Below, piece after piece: positions 9,055 through 17,795 of a stretch of DNA of 55,219 nt (positions within the stretch are counted from its first letter, which is position 1; each line of letters opens with the position of its first letter). The stretch is from Alkalihalobacillus alcalophilus ATCC 27647 = CGMCC 1.3604 (GTDB lineage: Bacteria > Bacillota > Bacilli > Bacillales > Bacillaceae_D). Under the pieces are notes generated by a model. It did not search any database and had not been told where the DNA came from. It saw only the letters and a list, made by a program, of their open reading frames with translations. The stretch covers positions 1 to 55,219 of the forward strand of contig NZ_ALPT02000024.1 of assembly GCF_000292245.2 (NCBI RefSeq). Reading direction: 5' to 3'. Both the position numbers and the translations under genes were made by a program.

Positions 9055-9858
9055 ACTCAACTTTCGCATCGAGAAAATCCGTTCAACTAGTTGGCAGAGC
9101 AAAAGGGAAGCTCTTAAACAAATGCCCTTGACACGTTTAAAAAGCGAGAACGCACTATCGCACCAAACGGATAAACTGTGCATCAAGAAAAAATAGACAA
9201 TGTACAATGCACTTCGGCTGTCGCTCCCAAAACCATACTCCGCTAGATAATGGAATCGAATCTAGGTTCAGTTTTCTCATTGAACAAAAAAACAGTTATT
9301 CCTTCAACGTACATGAGCTTGAGAATGATTTTTCTCCTTCCATGACTCATTACGTTACAGTTGTAAACAAATCCGTGTTGATGCTCTGTACATTAGCTAG
9401 ATGATCGAGCTTGTTTATCCTGTCTTTTGATGACTACAGACTTAGGAAAAAATAGGTGGCAACGACCTATTTAGTTCCATAACCAACAAAGTGAAGAAGA
9501 AGGTCCTTCTGCGTTAGAAATAGCTGATTGAGGATGGCCATATCATCAAGCCTCTCCACGACACTTAGCGGACAAAACCATACGGAGACTCCCGCGGGAA
9601 TAAACCGTGGAGCGAGACCCCGCAAGGCTTGCCGAGGAGGCTCGCAAGGTTCCCGCAGGACGCGGAGTATGGTTTTGGTAGCGACAGCCGAAGTGCTTCT
9701 TTTAGTGAACAGTTTTCTTCAACTGCCTACTAAGAAAGAAATGTGTTCAGACTGTCAACGATTAAACCGTTCATGTAAAGTCAATTTGAGTCTTGTATCG
9801 CCCTAAAGTCAATCTCTATCGACGGTTAAGGGGCAATTATACGCTGCGGAAGTTGAGT
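9055..9858 (+). mobile_element. Structured non-coding repeat element, copy 1 (804 bp)
   Basis: The ends are inverted repeats: ACTCAACTTTCGCATCG on the left, and its complement with two changes on the right. The element is flanked by TACATA on both sides (9049-9054 and 9859-9864), which looks like a target duplication. A GC-rich hairpin lies at 9573-9677. Its outer arms CAAAACCATAC/GTATGGTTTTG pair perfectly, and inside are GCGAG/CTCGC. The left hairpin is reduced to one arm (about 9218-9232) fused to the core at a shared TCCGC. Homologous copies lie at 34364-35015 and 48408-49403. The frame at 9528-9806 runs through the hairpin and is probably not a gene. No transposase is present, so movement would need one supplied elsewhere. 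Confidence 0.8.
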
Positions 9859-9938
9859 TACATAACAATAATATCTACACGATTATCCCGCCATTAACAC
9901 AATATTCAAGCCTAAGATAAGATTCTTTTGAAAAAAAC

Positions 9939-9969
9939 TTGCGCCTCCCGTTACGTTAGGGGCTATGAT
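9939..9969 (+). promoter_or_regulatory. MerR-type promoter of the BmrA-like exporter
   Basis: A -35 box TTGCGC (9939-9944) and a -10 box TATGAT (9964-9969) are 19 bp apart. An imperfect dyad centred on GTTACGTTA fills the spacer. A 19-bp spacer with a dyad in it is the hallmark of promoters activated by MerR-family proteins, including multidrug sensors. No MerR gene lies in this window, so the regulator must be elsewhere. Confidence 0.65.
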
Positions 9970-10021
9970 AAAGGAACAGAATACCACTATGAAATACGCA
10001 TGTTAAAGGAGCAGATAAATT

Positions 10022-11803
10022 ATGGAAGAAAAAGAAACAGTCCCCCCTTCAATTAAACCGAAAGAGTTTTGGGTTTTACTAAAAAAATATCGTCCAGCAC
10101 TTTGGGTCATCCTCCTAGCTCTTTTGTTCGGCTTAGGTGAAACCGCAATGGCTTTACTCGTTCCGTTATTAACGATGAATTTAGTCGATGTTTTAGCAGA
10201 AGCTAGCTTCTCATGGCAATCGATTTCGACTTTAGTTATCGTATTTATTTTACAAGCGATTATGTCTGGGTTTTCCATTTATTTAATGTACTATGTTGGA
10301 CAAAAGATGGTCGCTGGTTTGAGAAATGATTTATGGAATCACATTTTACAGTTAAAGATTCCTTTTTTTGATAAAAATACATCTGGTGAAACGATGAGTC
10401 GGATGACAAACGATACGAATATCATCAAAGACTTTATTACGATGCAAGTCATTCCCTTTATTTCTGGCATTGCTTCCATCATTGGTGCGATGATTTTATT
10501 ATTTATTATCGATTGGAAAATGACTTTATTAATGCTCATATCGGTTCCACTAGCCTATTTAATCATCATGCCACTTGGCTCAAAAATGCTCAAAATATCA
10601 CGGGCTTTACAAAATGAAACGGCTGGTTTCCAAGGAGATTTAGGTAGAGTCCTTTCTGATATTCGTTTAGTCAAAGCTTCAAATAGTGAAATAATGGAAG
10701 AAGATATGGGGAAAAACCGAATTTCTCATTTATATCGTTATGGCATGCGTGAAGCAAAAATTCAAGCCTTTGTTTCACCAGCCATGATGTCAGTTATGAT
10801 GCTCGTGCTTGTTTTAGTTATTGGCTATGGTGGTGTTCGGGTTGCCTCGGGATCTCTAACTTCAGGAGAACTAGTTGCGATCATTTTGTATTTATTCCAA
10901 GTTGTGATTCCTTTTACGACATTAGCGGTCTTTTTTACCCAATATCAAAAGGCTTTAGGGGCAACCGAACGAATTCAGGAAATTTTTCACGAACACAAGG
11001 AACCTTATACCCAAAAAGAAACGAATCAAAAAAATGTGTTCAAAAAAGCAGATGAGGTTATGTCTCTCTCGACCAATGGGGCATCTTTACATTTTCAGCA
11101 AGTCCATTTTTCTTATCAAAAGGACAAACCGATTTTACAAAACCTTTCGTTTATAGCTGAAGCTGGGAAAATTACGGCCTTTGTCGGTCCAAGTGGTACA
11201 GGTAAAACAACCATTTTCTCTTTAATCGAACGGTTTTATGAACCTAATTCGGGTCACATTGTCTATGGAAAAGATGAAATAAAAGAATTAGATTTACAAG
11301 CGTGGCGTCAAAAGATTGCCTACGTTTCTCAAGAAAGTCCGATGATGAACGGAACGATTTATGATAACTTAAAATATGGATTATCAGAAGCTAGTGATGA
11401 AGCGATAGCAACAGCGATTGAACAAGCCAACCTAACTAGCTTTATTGACTCATTGCCACAAGGATTACAAACTCATGTTGGGGAAAGAGGCGTCAAACTA
11501 TCCGGAGGACAAAAGCAACGATTAGCGATCGCTCGTGCCATATTAAGAGATCCTGAAATTCTCTTATTAGATGAAGCTACTGCTCATCTTGATAGCGCTT
11601 CGGAAAAGCTCGTACAGGATGCCTTGAATGAATTAATGCAAGGTCGAACAACCTTGGTAATCGCCCACCGCCTTTCAACCGTCAGACATGCTGACCAAAT
11701 TATCGTCATTGAAAAAGGGAGTGCGAGCGGAAACGGAAGCCATAATGAGTTAATGGAGAGCCATGATTTCTATCAACAACTCGTACAACAACAATTAAAC
11801 TAA
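10022..11803 (+). CDS. bmrA: BmrA-like ABC multidrug exporter (fused TMD-NBD half transporter)
   Basis: This 593-residue half-transporter has a six-helix exporter domain (about 25-320) followed by an ATPase domain (about 350-590). The ATPase has Walker A GPSGTGKTT, a Q-loop in YVSQESP, signature LSGGQKQR, Walker B ILLLDEAT and the H-loop AHRLS. It should work as a homodimer in the membrane, exporting hydrophobic drugs or lipids. Segments such as SGETMSRMTNDT and ILYLFQV are close to Bacillus subtilis BmrA/YvcC, so I use that name, with the substrate unproven. The start has AAAGGAG ten bases upstream. The MerR-type promoter just upstream suggests induction by a drug. The gene is monocistronic, ending at a terminator, and is bordered on the left by element copy 1. 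Confidence 0.85.
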   Translation: MEEKETVPPSIKPKEFWVLLKKYRPALWVILLALLFGLGETAMALLVPLLTMNLVDVLAEASFSWQSISTLVIVFILQAIMSGFSIYLMYYVGQKMVAGLRNDLWNHILQLKIPFFDKNTSGETMSRMTNDTNIIKDFITMQVIPFISGIASIIGAMILLFIIDWKMTLLMLISVPLAYLIIMPLGSKMLKISRALQNETAGFQGDLGRVLSDIRLVKASNSEIMEEDMGKNRISHLYRYGMREAKIQAFVSPAMMSVMMLVLVLVIGYGGVRVASGSLTSGELVAIILYLFQVVIPFTTLAVFFTQYQKALGATERIQEIFHEHKEPYTQKETNQKNVFKKADEVMSLSTNGASLHFQQVHFSYQKDKPILQNLSFIAEAGKITAFVGPSGTGKTTIFSLIERFYEPNSGHIVYGKDEIKELDLQAWRQKIAYVSQESPMMNGTIYDNLKYGLSEASDEAIATAIEQANLTSFIDSLPQGLQTHVGERGVKLSGGQKQRLAIARAILRDPEILLLDEATAHLDSASEKLVQDALNELMQGRTTLVIAHRLSTVRHADQIIVIEKGSASGNGSHNELMESHDFYQQLVQQQLN

Positions 11804-11810
11804 GAAGCAT

Positions 11811-11853
11811 TAAAGCCATTATATCAGTGTTTCTGCTGACATAATGGCTTTTT
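11811..11853 (+). terminator. Terminator of the BmrA-like gene
   Basis: The stem AAGCCATTAT/ATAATGGCTT, with an 18-base loop and a following run of T, starts a few bases after the exporter stop codon. Confidence 0.8.
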
Positions 11854-11884
11854 AAATTATGGATTATATAGTGTGATTCAAAGC

Positions 11885-12605
11885 TTACTCCCCTAAATCA
11901 ACGTTATGATAAACTTGCTTAACGTCCTCTAAATCATCTAATACATCAATTAACTTTTCAAATTGCATTTGAGTATCTTCCGCAAGCTCGACTTCATTTT
12001 GCGGCAACATCGTTAATTCGGCAATGGTAAAGTCTGTTACACCATCGGCTTTTAACGCTTCTTGGACAGAATGGAACATCTCTGGATCGGCATAAATAAT
12101 AACTGTGTCATCTTCTTCTAAAATGTCACGAACTTCTACATCCGCCTCCATCAGAAGCTCTAATACATCATCAGCTGTTTTGCCCTCAATCCCAATTACC
12201 GCGGTTGCATCGAACATATAGGCAACGGAGCCACTGACACCCATATTTCCACCGTTTTTTGTAAATGCAGAACGAACCTCTGCTGCCGTACGATTTACAT
12301 TATTTGTTAACGCATCAACAATAACCATTGATCCATTAGGTCCAAAACCTTCATATCTTAACTCATCATAACTTTCTTCAGAGCCACCTTTAGCCTTTTC
12401 TAGGGCACGATCGACAATATGTTTAGGCACACTGTACGTCTTGGCACGCTCTAATACTACTTTAAGAGCACGATTCGATTCAGGATCCGGTTCACCTTGT
12501 TTCGCCGCAACATAAATTTCACGTCCGAACTTAGCGTTAACACGACTCGTACTCGCATCCTTTGAAGCCTTTTTTCTCCTTAATATTATTCCATTTACGT
12601 CCCAT
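11885..12605 (-). CDS. yebC: YebC/YeeI-family protein (frameshifted near N-terminus)
   Basis: The YebC family has been described as transcriptional regulators and, more recently, as translation factors that relieve ribosome stalling at proline runs. The protein is full length and conserved from KKASKDASTS to the C-terminal VYHNVDLG. The continuous frame begins at 12625 with an N-terminus that is wrong for the family. One T fewer in the run at 12570-12575 switches to a frame starting ATG at 12605 and gives the family-typical MGRKWNNIKEKKASKD. The corrected protein is about 239 residues. The neighbours give no clue to function, and the gene appears monocistronic. Confidence 0.88.
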
Positions 12606-12721
12606 CTAAAAACACTCACTTTCAATTAAAATAAGTCCAGCCAAATAGTTCAATTAGTTCATAACATCATCTATTATACTCCGATTATCTTAACTTTTCA
12701 CCTATATGATAGATCGCTGTA

Positions 12722-12800
12722 TGGTGAGGTCGTCGCCATACTTGTTTAGGCAGCGTTCCTCACTCTAATTTACACACCATCCCCGACCATACATTCAAAC
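12722..12800. repeat. Diverged intergenic repeat, copy A
   Basis: About 75 bp resemble the segment at 28983-29060. The best-conserved part is TTTACACACC followed by WTCCCYGACCA. No gene covers either copy. Identity is roughly three quarters by eye, so shared ancestry is likely but not certain. Confidence 0.4.
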
Positions 12801-12805
12801 CTTCC

Positions 12806-13531
12806 TCATACTCTCTTTTCTCTCACCAACATACGATAAATCCCATACATCACTATAAATAACACTAACGCCACAAGCTGTAAGACAAAAATATAATAGG
12901 GCCATGGTCCAAACCAATCAAACGGTGAAGGTCCTGGCGGTTTTCGCATTAAATACATATAGTTTCCATTAACTAGTAAGTTCACAACAAAAACAAGCGC
13001 AGCATAAGCATTCAACCACAACCAATTAGGAAAAACGGACCGGAAAGTTACTTTATATTTTTTCACCGCTATCATATAAACAACAGATACAATGACAAAA
13101 GCATGTGACAGAAAAAAGTGAAAATAGCGATAATGAGGAAAATCATAACCACCTATATCAGGAGTTATTAGCGTTAAAGTTGCACTACCAACACCTGCAA
13201 AAAATGTAAACTCAAAGAGGCGTTGTTTACCAAAAACAAGCATTAAAACAGCGGTTATTAACGTTACACTGCTTAAGTGAAGAGGGAGTGCATAAGTTAT
13301 CGACCATTCTCGATGGAGCAACAACCAAAAATGGTAAGAAACTTCTAAACCTACTAATAAAATCACTAAACTATAGCGTAATCCTTTTTCGATTTGTGGA
13401 AAACCACTAACTGTTCTGGCCTTCAAAACAATCGCTAAACAGATTAATATAAGTAAAATAAAGATAAATAAATGCGAAAGGCCAAATAATTCAAAGATTG
13501 GACCTTCATTTTGATAAGAAAACCAAGACAT
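12806..13531 (-). CDS. YwaF/TIGR02206-family integral membrane protein
   Basis: This 241-residue protein has about seven hydrophobic helices and matches the TIGR02206 (YwaF-like) family, with conserved polar residues between helices (HREWSITYALPLHL; RKPPGPSPFDWFGPWPYY near the C-terminus). The function is unknown. The start at 13531 is preferred because AAGGGGG lies six bases upstream; the frame extends to 13558 without a ribosome site. A terminator-like hairpin separates it from the HAD gene upstream, so it is probably a separate transcript. Confidence 0.8.
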   Translation of the reverse strand: MSWFSYQNEGPIFELFGLSHLFIFILLILICLAIVLKARTVSGFPQIEKGLRYSLVILLVGLEVSYHFWLLLHREWSITYALPLHLSSVTLITAVLMLVFGKQRLFEFTFFAGVGSATLTLITPDIGGYDFPHYRYFHFFLSHAFVIVSVVYMIAVKKYKVTFRSVFPNWLWLNAYAALVFVVNLLVNGNYMYLMRKPPGPSPFDWFGPWPYYIFVLQLVALVLFIVMYGIYRMLVREKRV

Positions 13532-13659
13532 TTTATTCCCCCTTTTATAGCGCCTCAAACAGGTTCATAGTAGCTCCTTTTTAACCTGCCCTTACATCGC
13601 CGTTTATTTCATTATAATTCATTCTCCTTCTAGAACATGCCTTATTAAGCAAATAAAAG

Positions 13660-13690
13660 AACAACGACCAGTTAAAAAACCGATCATTGC
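13660..13690 (-). terminator. Putative terminator of the HAD gene
   Basis: On the minus strand, AATGATCGGTT pairs with the complement AACTGGTCGTT through several G-U pairs, followed by a U-rich GTTCTTTTA. It lies 20 bp past the HAD stop. Confidence 0.5.
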
Positions 13691-13709
13691 TCCAGCACTT
13701 TTTATTTGT

Positions 13710-14489
13710 TTATAATAACCCAACCATTTTTAATCCGTGGGCAATTCCGTCTTCATCTACACTTTTTGTCACATAGCGGGCACAATCCTTCACCTCAGGT
13801 TGGGCATTTCCCATTGCCACACTGTTTTCTATTTCTGTTAACATCTCAATATCATTTAAACCATCACCAAAAGCATATTGTCTTTCTTTTGGATATCCTA
13901 GTTTCTCCATAATTTTAGCAATTCCAACCGCTTTAGAACCGCCTTCTGGAATTACATCTAGCGAAACTGGGTGCCAGCGAACAAAATCTAAGTCCTTATA
14001 CTTTTGCTCATAAGGTACTTCTTCATTTTCTTGACAGAATAATAAGGTTTGATAAATATCACGGTCCCTATAAAAGTGCGGGTCATGCTCAGGCATTTGA
14101 TAAATCTTTAAAGTGGCGATGCTTTCTCGAATATAATCATGGTCTTCAGCAACATTTGCCTTCATCTCTTCATGATTCATAAAAACGACCGGATGACCAT
14201 TTTCTAACGCCTCATTTGTAAGTTGTTCCAATGCTTCGCTATTTAACGGATTTGTATAAATGACTTCACCGTTTAAAACGACATATTGACCGTTGTAACT
14301 GACATACGTATCAATCCCTAATTCTTCACGAAGTTTTTTATACATAAAAGGTGCACGGCCTGTTGCAATTGCCACTTCATGACCTAATTCCTTTAGTTTC
14401 ATAATCGATTCCTTTGTTGAAGCTGGTAACGTTTTTTCTTCTGTCAATAATGTCCCATCAATATCAAAAAAGATCACACTTTTCTCCAC
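13710..14489 (-). CDS. Cof-type HAD-superfamily phosphatase
   Basis: This 259-residue protein should hydrolyse phosphate from small sugar phosphates or flavin-like substrates in the cytoplasm. HAD motif I is FFDIDGTLL near residue 10, motif II is in IATGRAP (about 41), and motif IV is FGDGLNDIEML (about 215). An alpha/beta cap lies between motifs II and III, as in the Cof (type IIB) group. The start is GTG at 14489, with AGAGGGA upstream. The exact substrate cannot be read from the sequence. Confidence 0.85.
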   Translation of the reverse strand: MEKSVIFFDIDGTLLTEEKTLPASTKESIMKLKELGHEVAIATGRAPFMYKKLREELGIDTYVSYNGQYVVLNGEVIYTNPLNSEALEQLTNEALENGHPVVFMNHEEMKANVAEDHDYIRESIATLKIYQMPEHDPHFYRDRDIYQTLLFCQENEEVPYEQKYKDLDFVRWHPVSLDVIPEGGSKAVGIAKIMEKLGYPKERQYAFGDGLNDIEMLTEIENSVAMGNAQPEVKDCARYVTKSVDEDGIAHGLKMVGLL

Positions 14490-14576
14490 TACTATCCCTC
14501 TTTCTATTTTTATAGAATTTTCTCCTACCCATTAAATCCACTCCACTACCATTAAAACAAATCTTCAAACAATAAA

Positions 14577-15803
14577 TCAAATATAATTCTTTTCCTCTTC
14601 CTCATGTATCTCAAATTTACGAAACCTCACCCAGATTACTGCTAATAGAAGTAAGATCACAGCAGCGATAATATAAATAAATGAAACTGGATAATACATT
14701 AGAAGCAGAAAAGAGACGAGTGGTCCTAATGCAGAACCGACATCAACAACAACCGTATGGGCTGTCATCATTTTCACTCGCTCAGTTCGAACTGCAGCAC
14801 GAGTTGCTAATGTATCAGTGATTGTTGTAAACATCGTTGATAACAATTGAAATAATAAAATAAACAGCAACAAACTCACGATTCGATCCGTAAAAGCTAA
14901 AATAAAGAATAGGAGTGAACCGCCGAGAAGCGGGAACAAAAGAATCGGGAGTACTGATTTCATTTCATCTAATTTCCTCCCTATTAAGGGAGCAACAAAT
15001 GGCTCCCAGCTCCAACGCAGTGCTTGCATAATTCCAGCTAATGTAGCAACACCAATAACAACCGTGCCCATTTGCCACTCACCACGATATACCGTTTCAA
15101 TTAATGGGCTGATCGTTGAAGCAAATAAACCCATAACGATAAATCCTTGTATAAGCCCTGTGCATAAAACTAAAACGACAAACGGTGTCACCCATTTTTT
15201 CTTCATTGTCTTGGCAACTACCCTCTTATCTTTGGCTTCCCCCTTCCCTTTTGGAACAACAAACCAAACGACTGGTATCGTTAAAGCCGCAATGACCGCA
15301 AATGAGGTTGTGACGAAAAAGATCGATGTTTGATCGACAAGGAAACCACCTGCTAACATTCCGACAAGTCCACCAAGTCCCCATAAACCGTTGTATAAGC
15401 CAACATGCCAACCGCGATTTTGATCTGTTGTTACATCAATAACCGTTAGAAAACCTCCAAGCCTTACAAAGGACCACGCGACTCCCCATAAGGCTCTCAT
15501 CATGAGTAAGCTCCAAAAATCTTGAAATACACCATACGAAAACGTCGTAATAACGGCTAATATTAAGGCAATAAAGACACCTGTTCTTAACTGAAAATGT
15601 TTGTAAAAATACCCGACTAACGGATTTAATGGCAAACGAATAAAACGATTAATTGATAATAATAGACCTATTTGCCAAATCGCTGTTAAACCAAAATCTT
15701 GCCAATAAAGCGGGAGCACAATAAATAGCATCGCATCTCCCATTACTGCCACCGCTGTCACTAACGCTATAGCGATAACTCGACTCTTTGCTGTCAGCTC
15801 CAT
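14577..15803 (-). CDS. Major facilitator superfamily transporter
   Basis: This transporter of about 408 residues has twelve predicted helices. An MFS loop-2 region precedes the MMRALWGVAWSFVRLGG segment, and a basic central loop (KGEAKDKRVVAKTMKKK) separates the two halves. The substrate is unknown, but it is divergently transcribed from an SgrR-like regulator 118 bp away, an arrangement often seen for efflux pumps controlled by solute-sensing regulators. The start is uncertain: ATG at 15803 has GAGGGA directly before it, while GTG at 15827 has no ribosome site. Confidence 0.8.
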   Translation of the reverse strand: MELTAKSRVIAIALVTAVAVMGDAMLFIVLPLYWQDFGLTAIWQIGLLLSINRFIRLPLNPLVGYFYKHFQLRTGVFIALILAVITTFSYGVFQDFWSLLMMRALWGVAWSFVRLGGFLTVIDVTTDQNRGWHVGLYNGLWGLGGLVGMLAGGFLVDQTSIFFVTTSFAVIAALTIPVVWFVVPKGKGEAKDKRVVAKTMKKKWVTPFVVLVLCTGLIQGFIVMGLFASTISPLIETVYRGEWQMGTVVIGVATLAGIMQALRWSWEPFVAPLIGRKLDEMKSVLPILLFPLLGGSLLFFILAFTDRIVSLLLFILLFQLLSTMFTTITDTLATRAAVRTERVKMMTAHTVVVDVGSALGPLVSFLLLMYYPVSFIYIIAAVILLLLAVIWVRFRKFEIHEEEEKNYI

Positions 15804-15921
15804 TCCCTCACAACCATTTCCTATCACTCTATATTTAACATTTTTACATTCAATAAAGAGGAAAAAAAGGGTAAACTTAATCTAGAATCATTTCCCCCTT
15901 TTGAAAGAGAGGTTGATGTAA

Positions 15922-17673
15922 ATGAAATTATCAGAACAATATGAACAACTATTGACAACATTTCCCCATAAAACGGTGAAAACGACGAATAAGGAATTAG
16001 CAAAAGTCTTGTATTGCTCAGAGCGCCATGCCAAAAACATTATCACAAATTTAAAAAAGGCAGGTTGGATTCAGTGGAAATCTGGAAGTGGGCGCGGTAA
16101 TTTTTCTACTCTTACACTCCTGTACGAGTACGAGGATTTTATTACAAAAATCGCCGAGGAAATGGCCTCTACTCATTCGATTGATGAAGCGATTTCCTTT
16201 ATAAAATCAAAACCATTAAACTCCATTCAAAAGGACCGGTTTATTGATTGGTTATTTTCTAACTTGATTACAATCGAGGATGAACTTGCAACAAACCATG
16301 CTGATCACTTAAGATTTGCATCCTATCGTCCTTTGCCAAGTTTAGATCCTTTTGACGTGAATCGCCGGTCCGAAAACCATATGATGCGACACTTATTTAA
16401 TCAATTAGTTGCTTATGATGAAAGGGCTCAGCGTTTTTTGCCAGAAATAGCTCACACTTGGAAGACCTGTCCTAACTCCAAAACATGGACATTTTATTTA
16501 AGAAAACAAGTACTCTTCCACAATGGCGATGAGCTTACCGCTGAAGATGTTTGTTTTAGTTTCTTACGTCACAACGATTCGAACTCTGCATACCACTGGA
16601 TTATGGAAGCAGTTGATGATGTTCGAGCGATTAATCGTTATACCGTTATGTTTACATTAAGGCATCCCGATCCATATTTCCTCACCTTTGTCTCATCTTT
16701 AGGTGGTAGTCTTATTCGAATGGATCAAACGAATAAACCAATCGGAACTGGACCATTTTTAATCGATGTCAATAATGAAGATAAGCTCACCTTACAAGCG
16801 AATGAACGCTATTTTGGCTTGCGACCATTGCTCGATAAAGTGACGATGTATTTTTTCCCACAAGTGTATGAAACGTCAACGATTGAAAATATCGCAACCG
16901 AAAAAAAGCTTAACTTTTATCAATATCCCAATTCAGTTAAAGCAAATTTAGCCTATGAAGAGAATTCCATTATTGACCGTGGTAGCAAGCTCTTGTCCGT
17001 CAATATGAACCGCCCTATTGGTCAGGACTTTTATTTAAGGTCAGCCATTAACATCGCCCTTTCACGAACGACAATGATTCAAGAATTGAAAGGAAATCGT
17101 CACGTTCCTGCTTATAGAATGTTTTCTGAATCTGAGGTGAAATGGAACGCTTCTTTTGTAAAAGCGAAGGAGTTTTTACGAAAAAGTCAATATGATGACA
17201 CTCCATTACATTTATATTCTTATGTGGGGGCAGGAAATGAAAAGGATGGCAAGTGGATCCAGAGAGAATTAAAAAAGCTTGGTATAACCGTCACCCTACA
17301 CTTCCTTCCTTTAAAAGAGCTCCATTCATTGCCTCTTAGTCAAATATCAGACTTTTTACTTGGAGAACAATTATCAGATGAGAACCTTCATTATACTTAT
17401 TTATCAGCCTACTTTGGCAGTCATAGCTTCATGCAATACCATTTAACAAATAAATGGAAATCTAAATTAAAACAAGAACTGCTCTCGCTACCTGACGAAG
17501 AGGCACAATTGAAAAAACTGAGGAAAATGGAAGAAAGCCTATGTGAACAACACGCTCTTATTTATCTTTACCGTTTACAGCAGTCAGCTATTTACCCAAA
17601 TGATTTAGAAAACATCCATTTGAATGCATTAGGATGGGTCGATTATACAAAACTTTGGTATCGCCATCACTAG
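15922..17673 (+). CDS. SgrR-family regulator (HTH plus solute-binding domain)
   Basis: This 583-residue protein couples an N-terminal SgrR-type winged helix (about 1-110, including SERHAKNIITNLKKAGWIQW) to a family-5 extracytoplasmic solute-binding fold (about 160-560, including WTFYLRKQVLFHNGDELTAEDV). With no signal peptide it stays in the cytoplasm and should sense a small molecule with the binding domain. The divergent MFS gene is the obvious target. The start is supported by AGAGG nine bases upstream. The ligand is unknown; SgrR of enteric bacteria responds to sugar-phosphate stress, but that should not be carried over. Confidence 0.85.
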   Translation: MKLSEQYEQLLTTFPHKTVKTTNKELAKVLYCSERHAKNIITNLKKAGWIQWKSGSGRGNFSTLTLLYEYEDFITKIAEEMASTHSIDEAISFIKSKPLNSIQKDRFIDWLFSNLITIEDELATNHADHLRFASYRPLPSLDPFDVNRRSENHMMRHLFNQLVAYDERAQRFLPEIAHTWKTCPNSKTWTFYLRKQVLFHNGDELTAEDVCFSFLRHNDSNSAYHWIMEAVDDVRAINRYTVMFTLRHPDPYFLTFVSSLGGSLIRMDQTNKPIGTGPFLIDVNNEDKLTLQANERYFGLRPLLDKVTMYFFPQVYETSTIENIATEKKLNFYQYPNSVKANLAYEENSIIDRGSKLLSVNMNRPIGQDFYLRSAINIALSRTTMIQELKGNRHVPAYRMFSESEVKWNASFVKAKEFLRKSQYDDTPLHLYSYVGAGNEKDGKWIQRELKKLGITVTLHFLPLKELHSLPLSQISDFLLGEQLSDENLHYTYLSAYFGSHSFMQYHLTNKWKSKLKQELLSLPDEEAQLKKLRKMEESLCEQHALIYLYRLQQSAIYPNDLENIHLNALGWVDYTKLWYRHH

Positions 17674-17742
17674 TAAACCTTTTATACCAATTAAATATAA
17701 CTAAAAAAAAGATTAATCCTCCTAATCCGTCTCAAAATATAG

Positions 17743-17770
17743 TATAATAGGACTGTGCAAACGATTTCAT
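17743..17770 (+). promoter_or_regulatory. Chemoreceptor promoter -10 box with downstream cre site
   Basis: TATAAT lies at 17743-17748, without a convincing -35 box. TGCAAACGATTTCAT at 17756-17770 matches cre at every position except the first W. Its place just after the -10 box, around the start of transcription, fits a CcpA block when preferred sugars are present. Confidence 0.6.
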
Positions 17771-17795
17771 TTTTAGGATATTTAGGGGGAGTCGA

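Noticed and set aside
9528..9806. 92-codon frame repeated in the elements at 34416-34691 and 48536-48721
   Set aside because: It runs through the GC-rich hairpin and exists on copies in opposite contexts; repetition comes from the element, and no ribosome site or protein-like pattern is seen.
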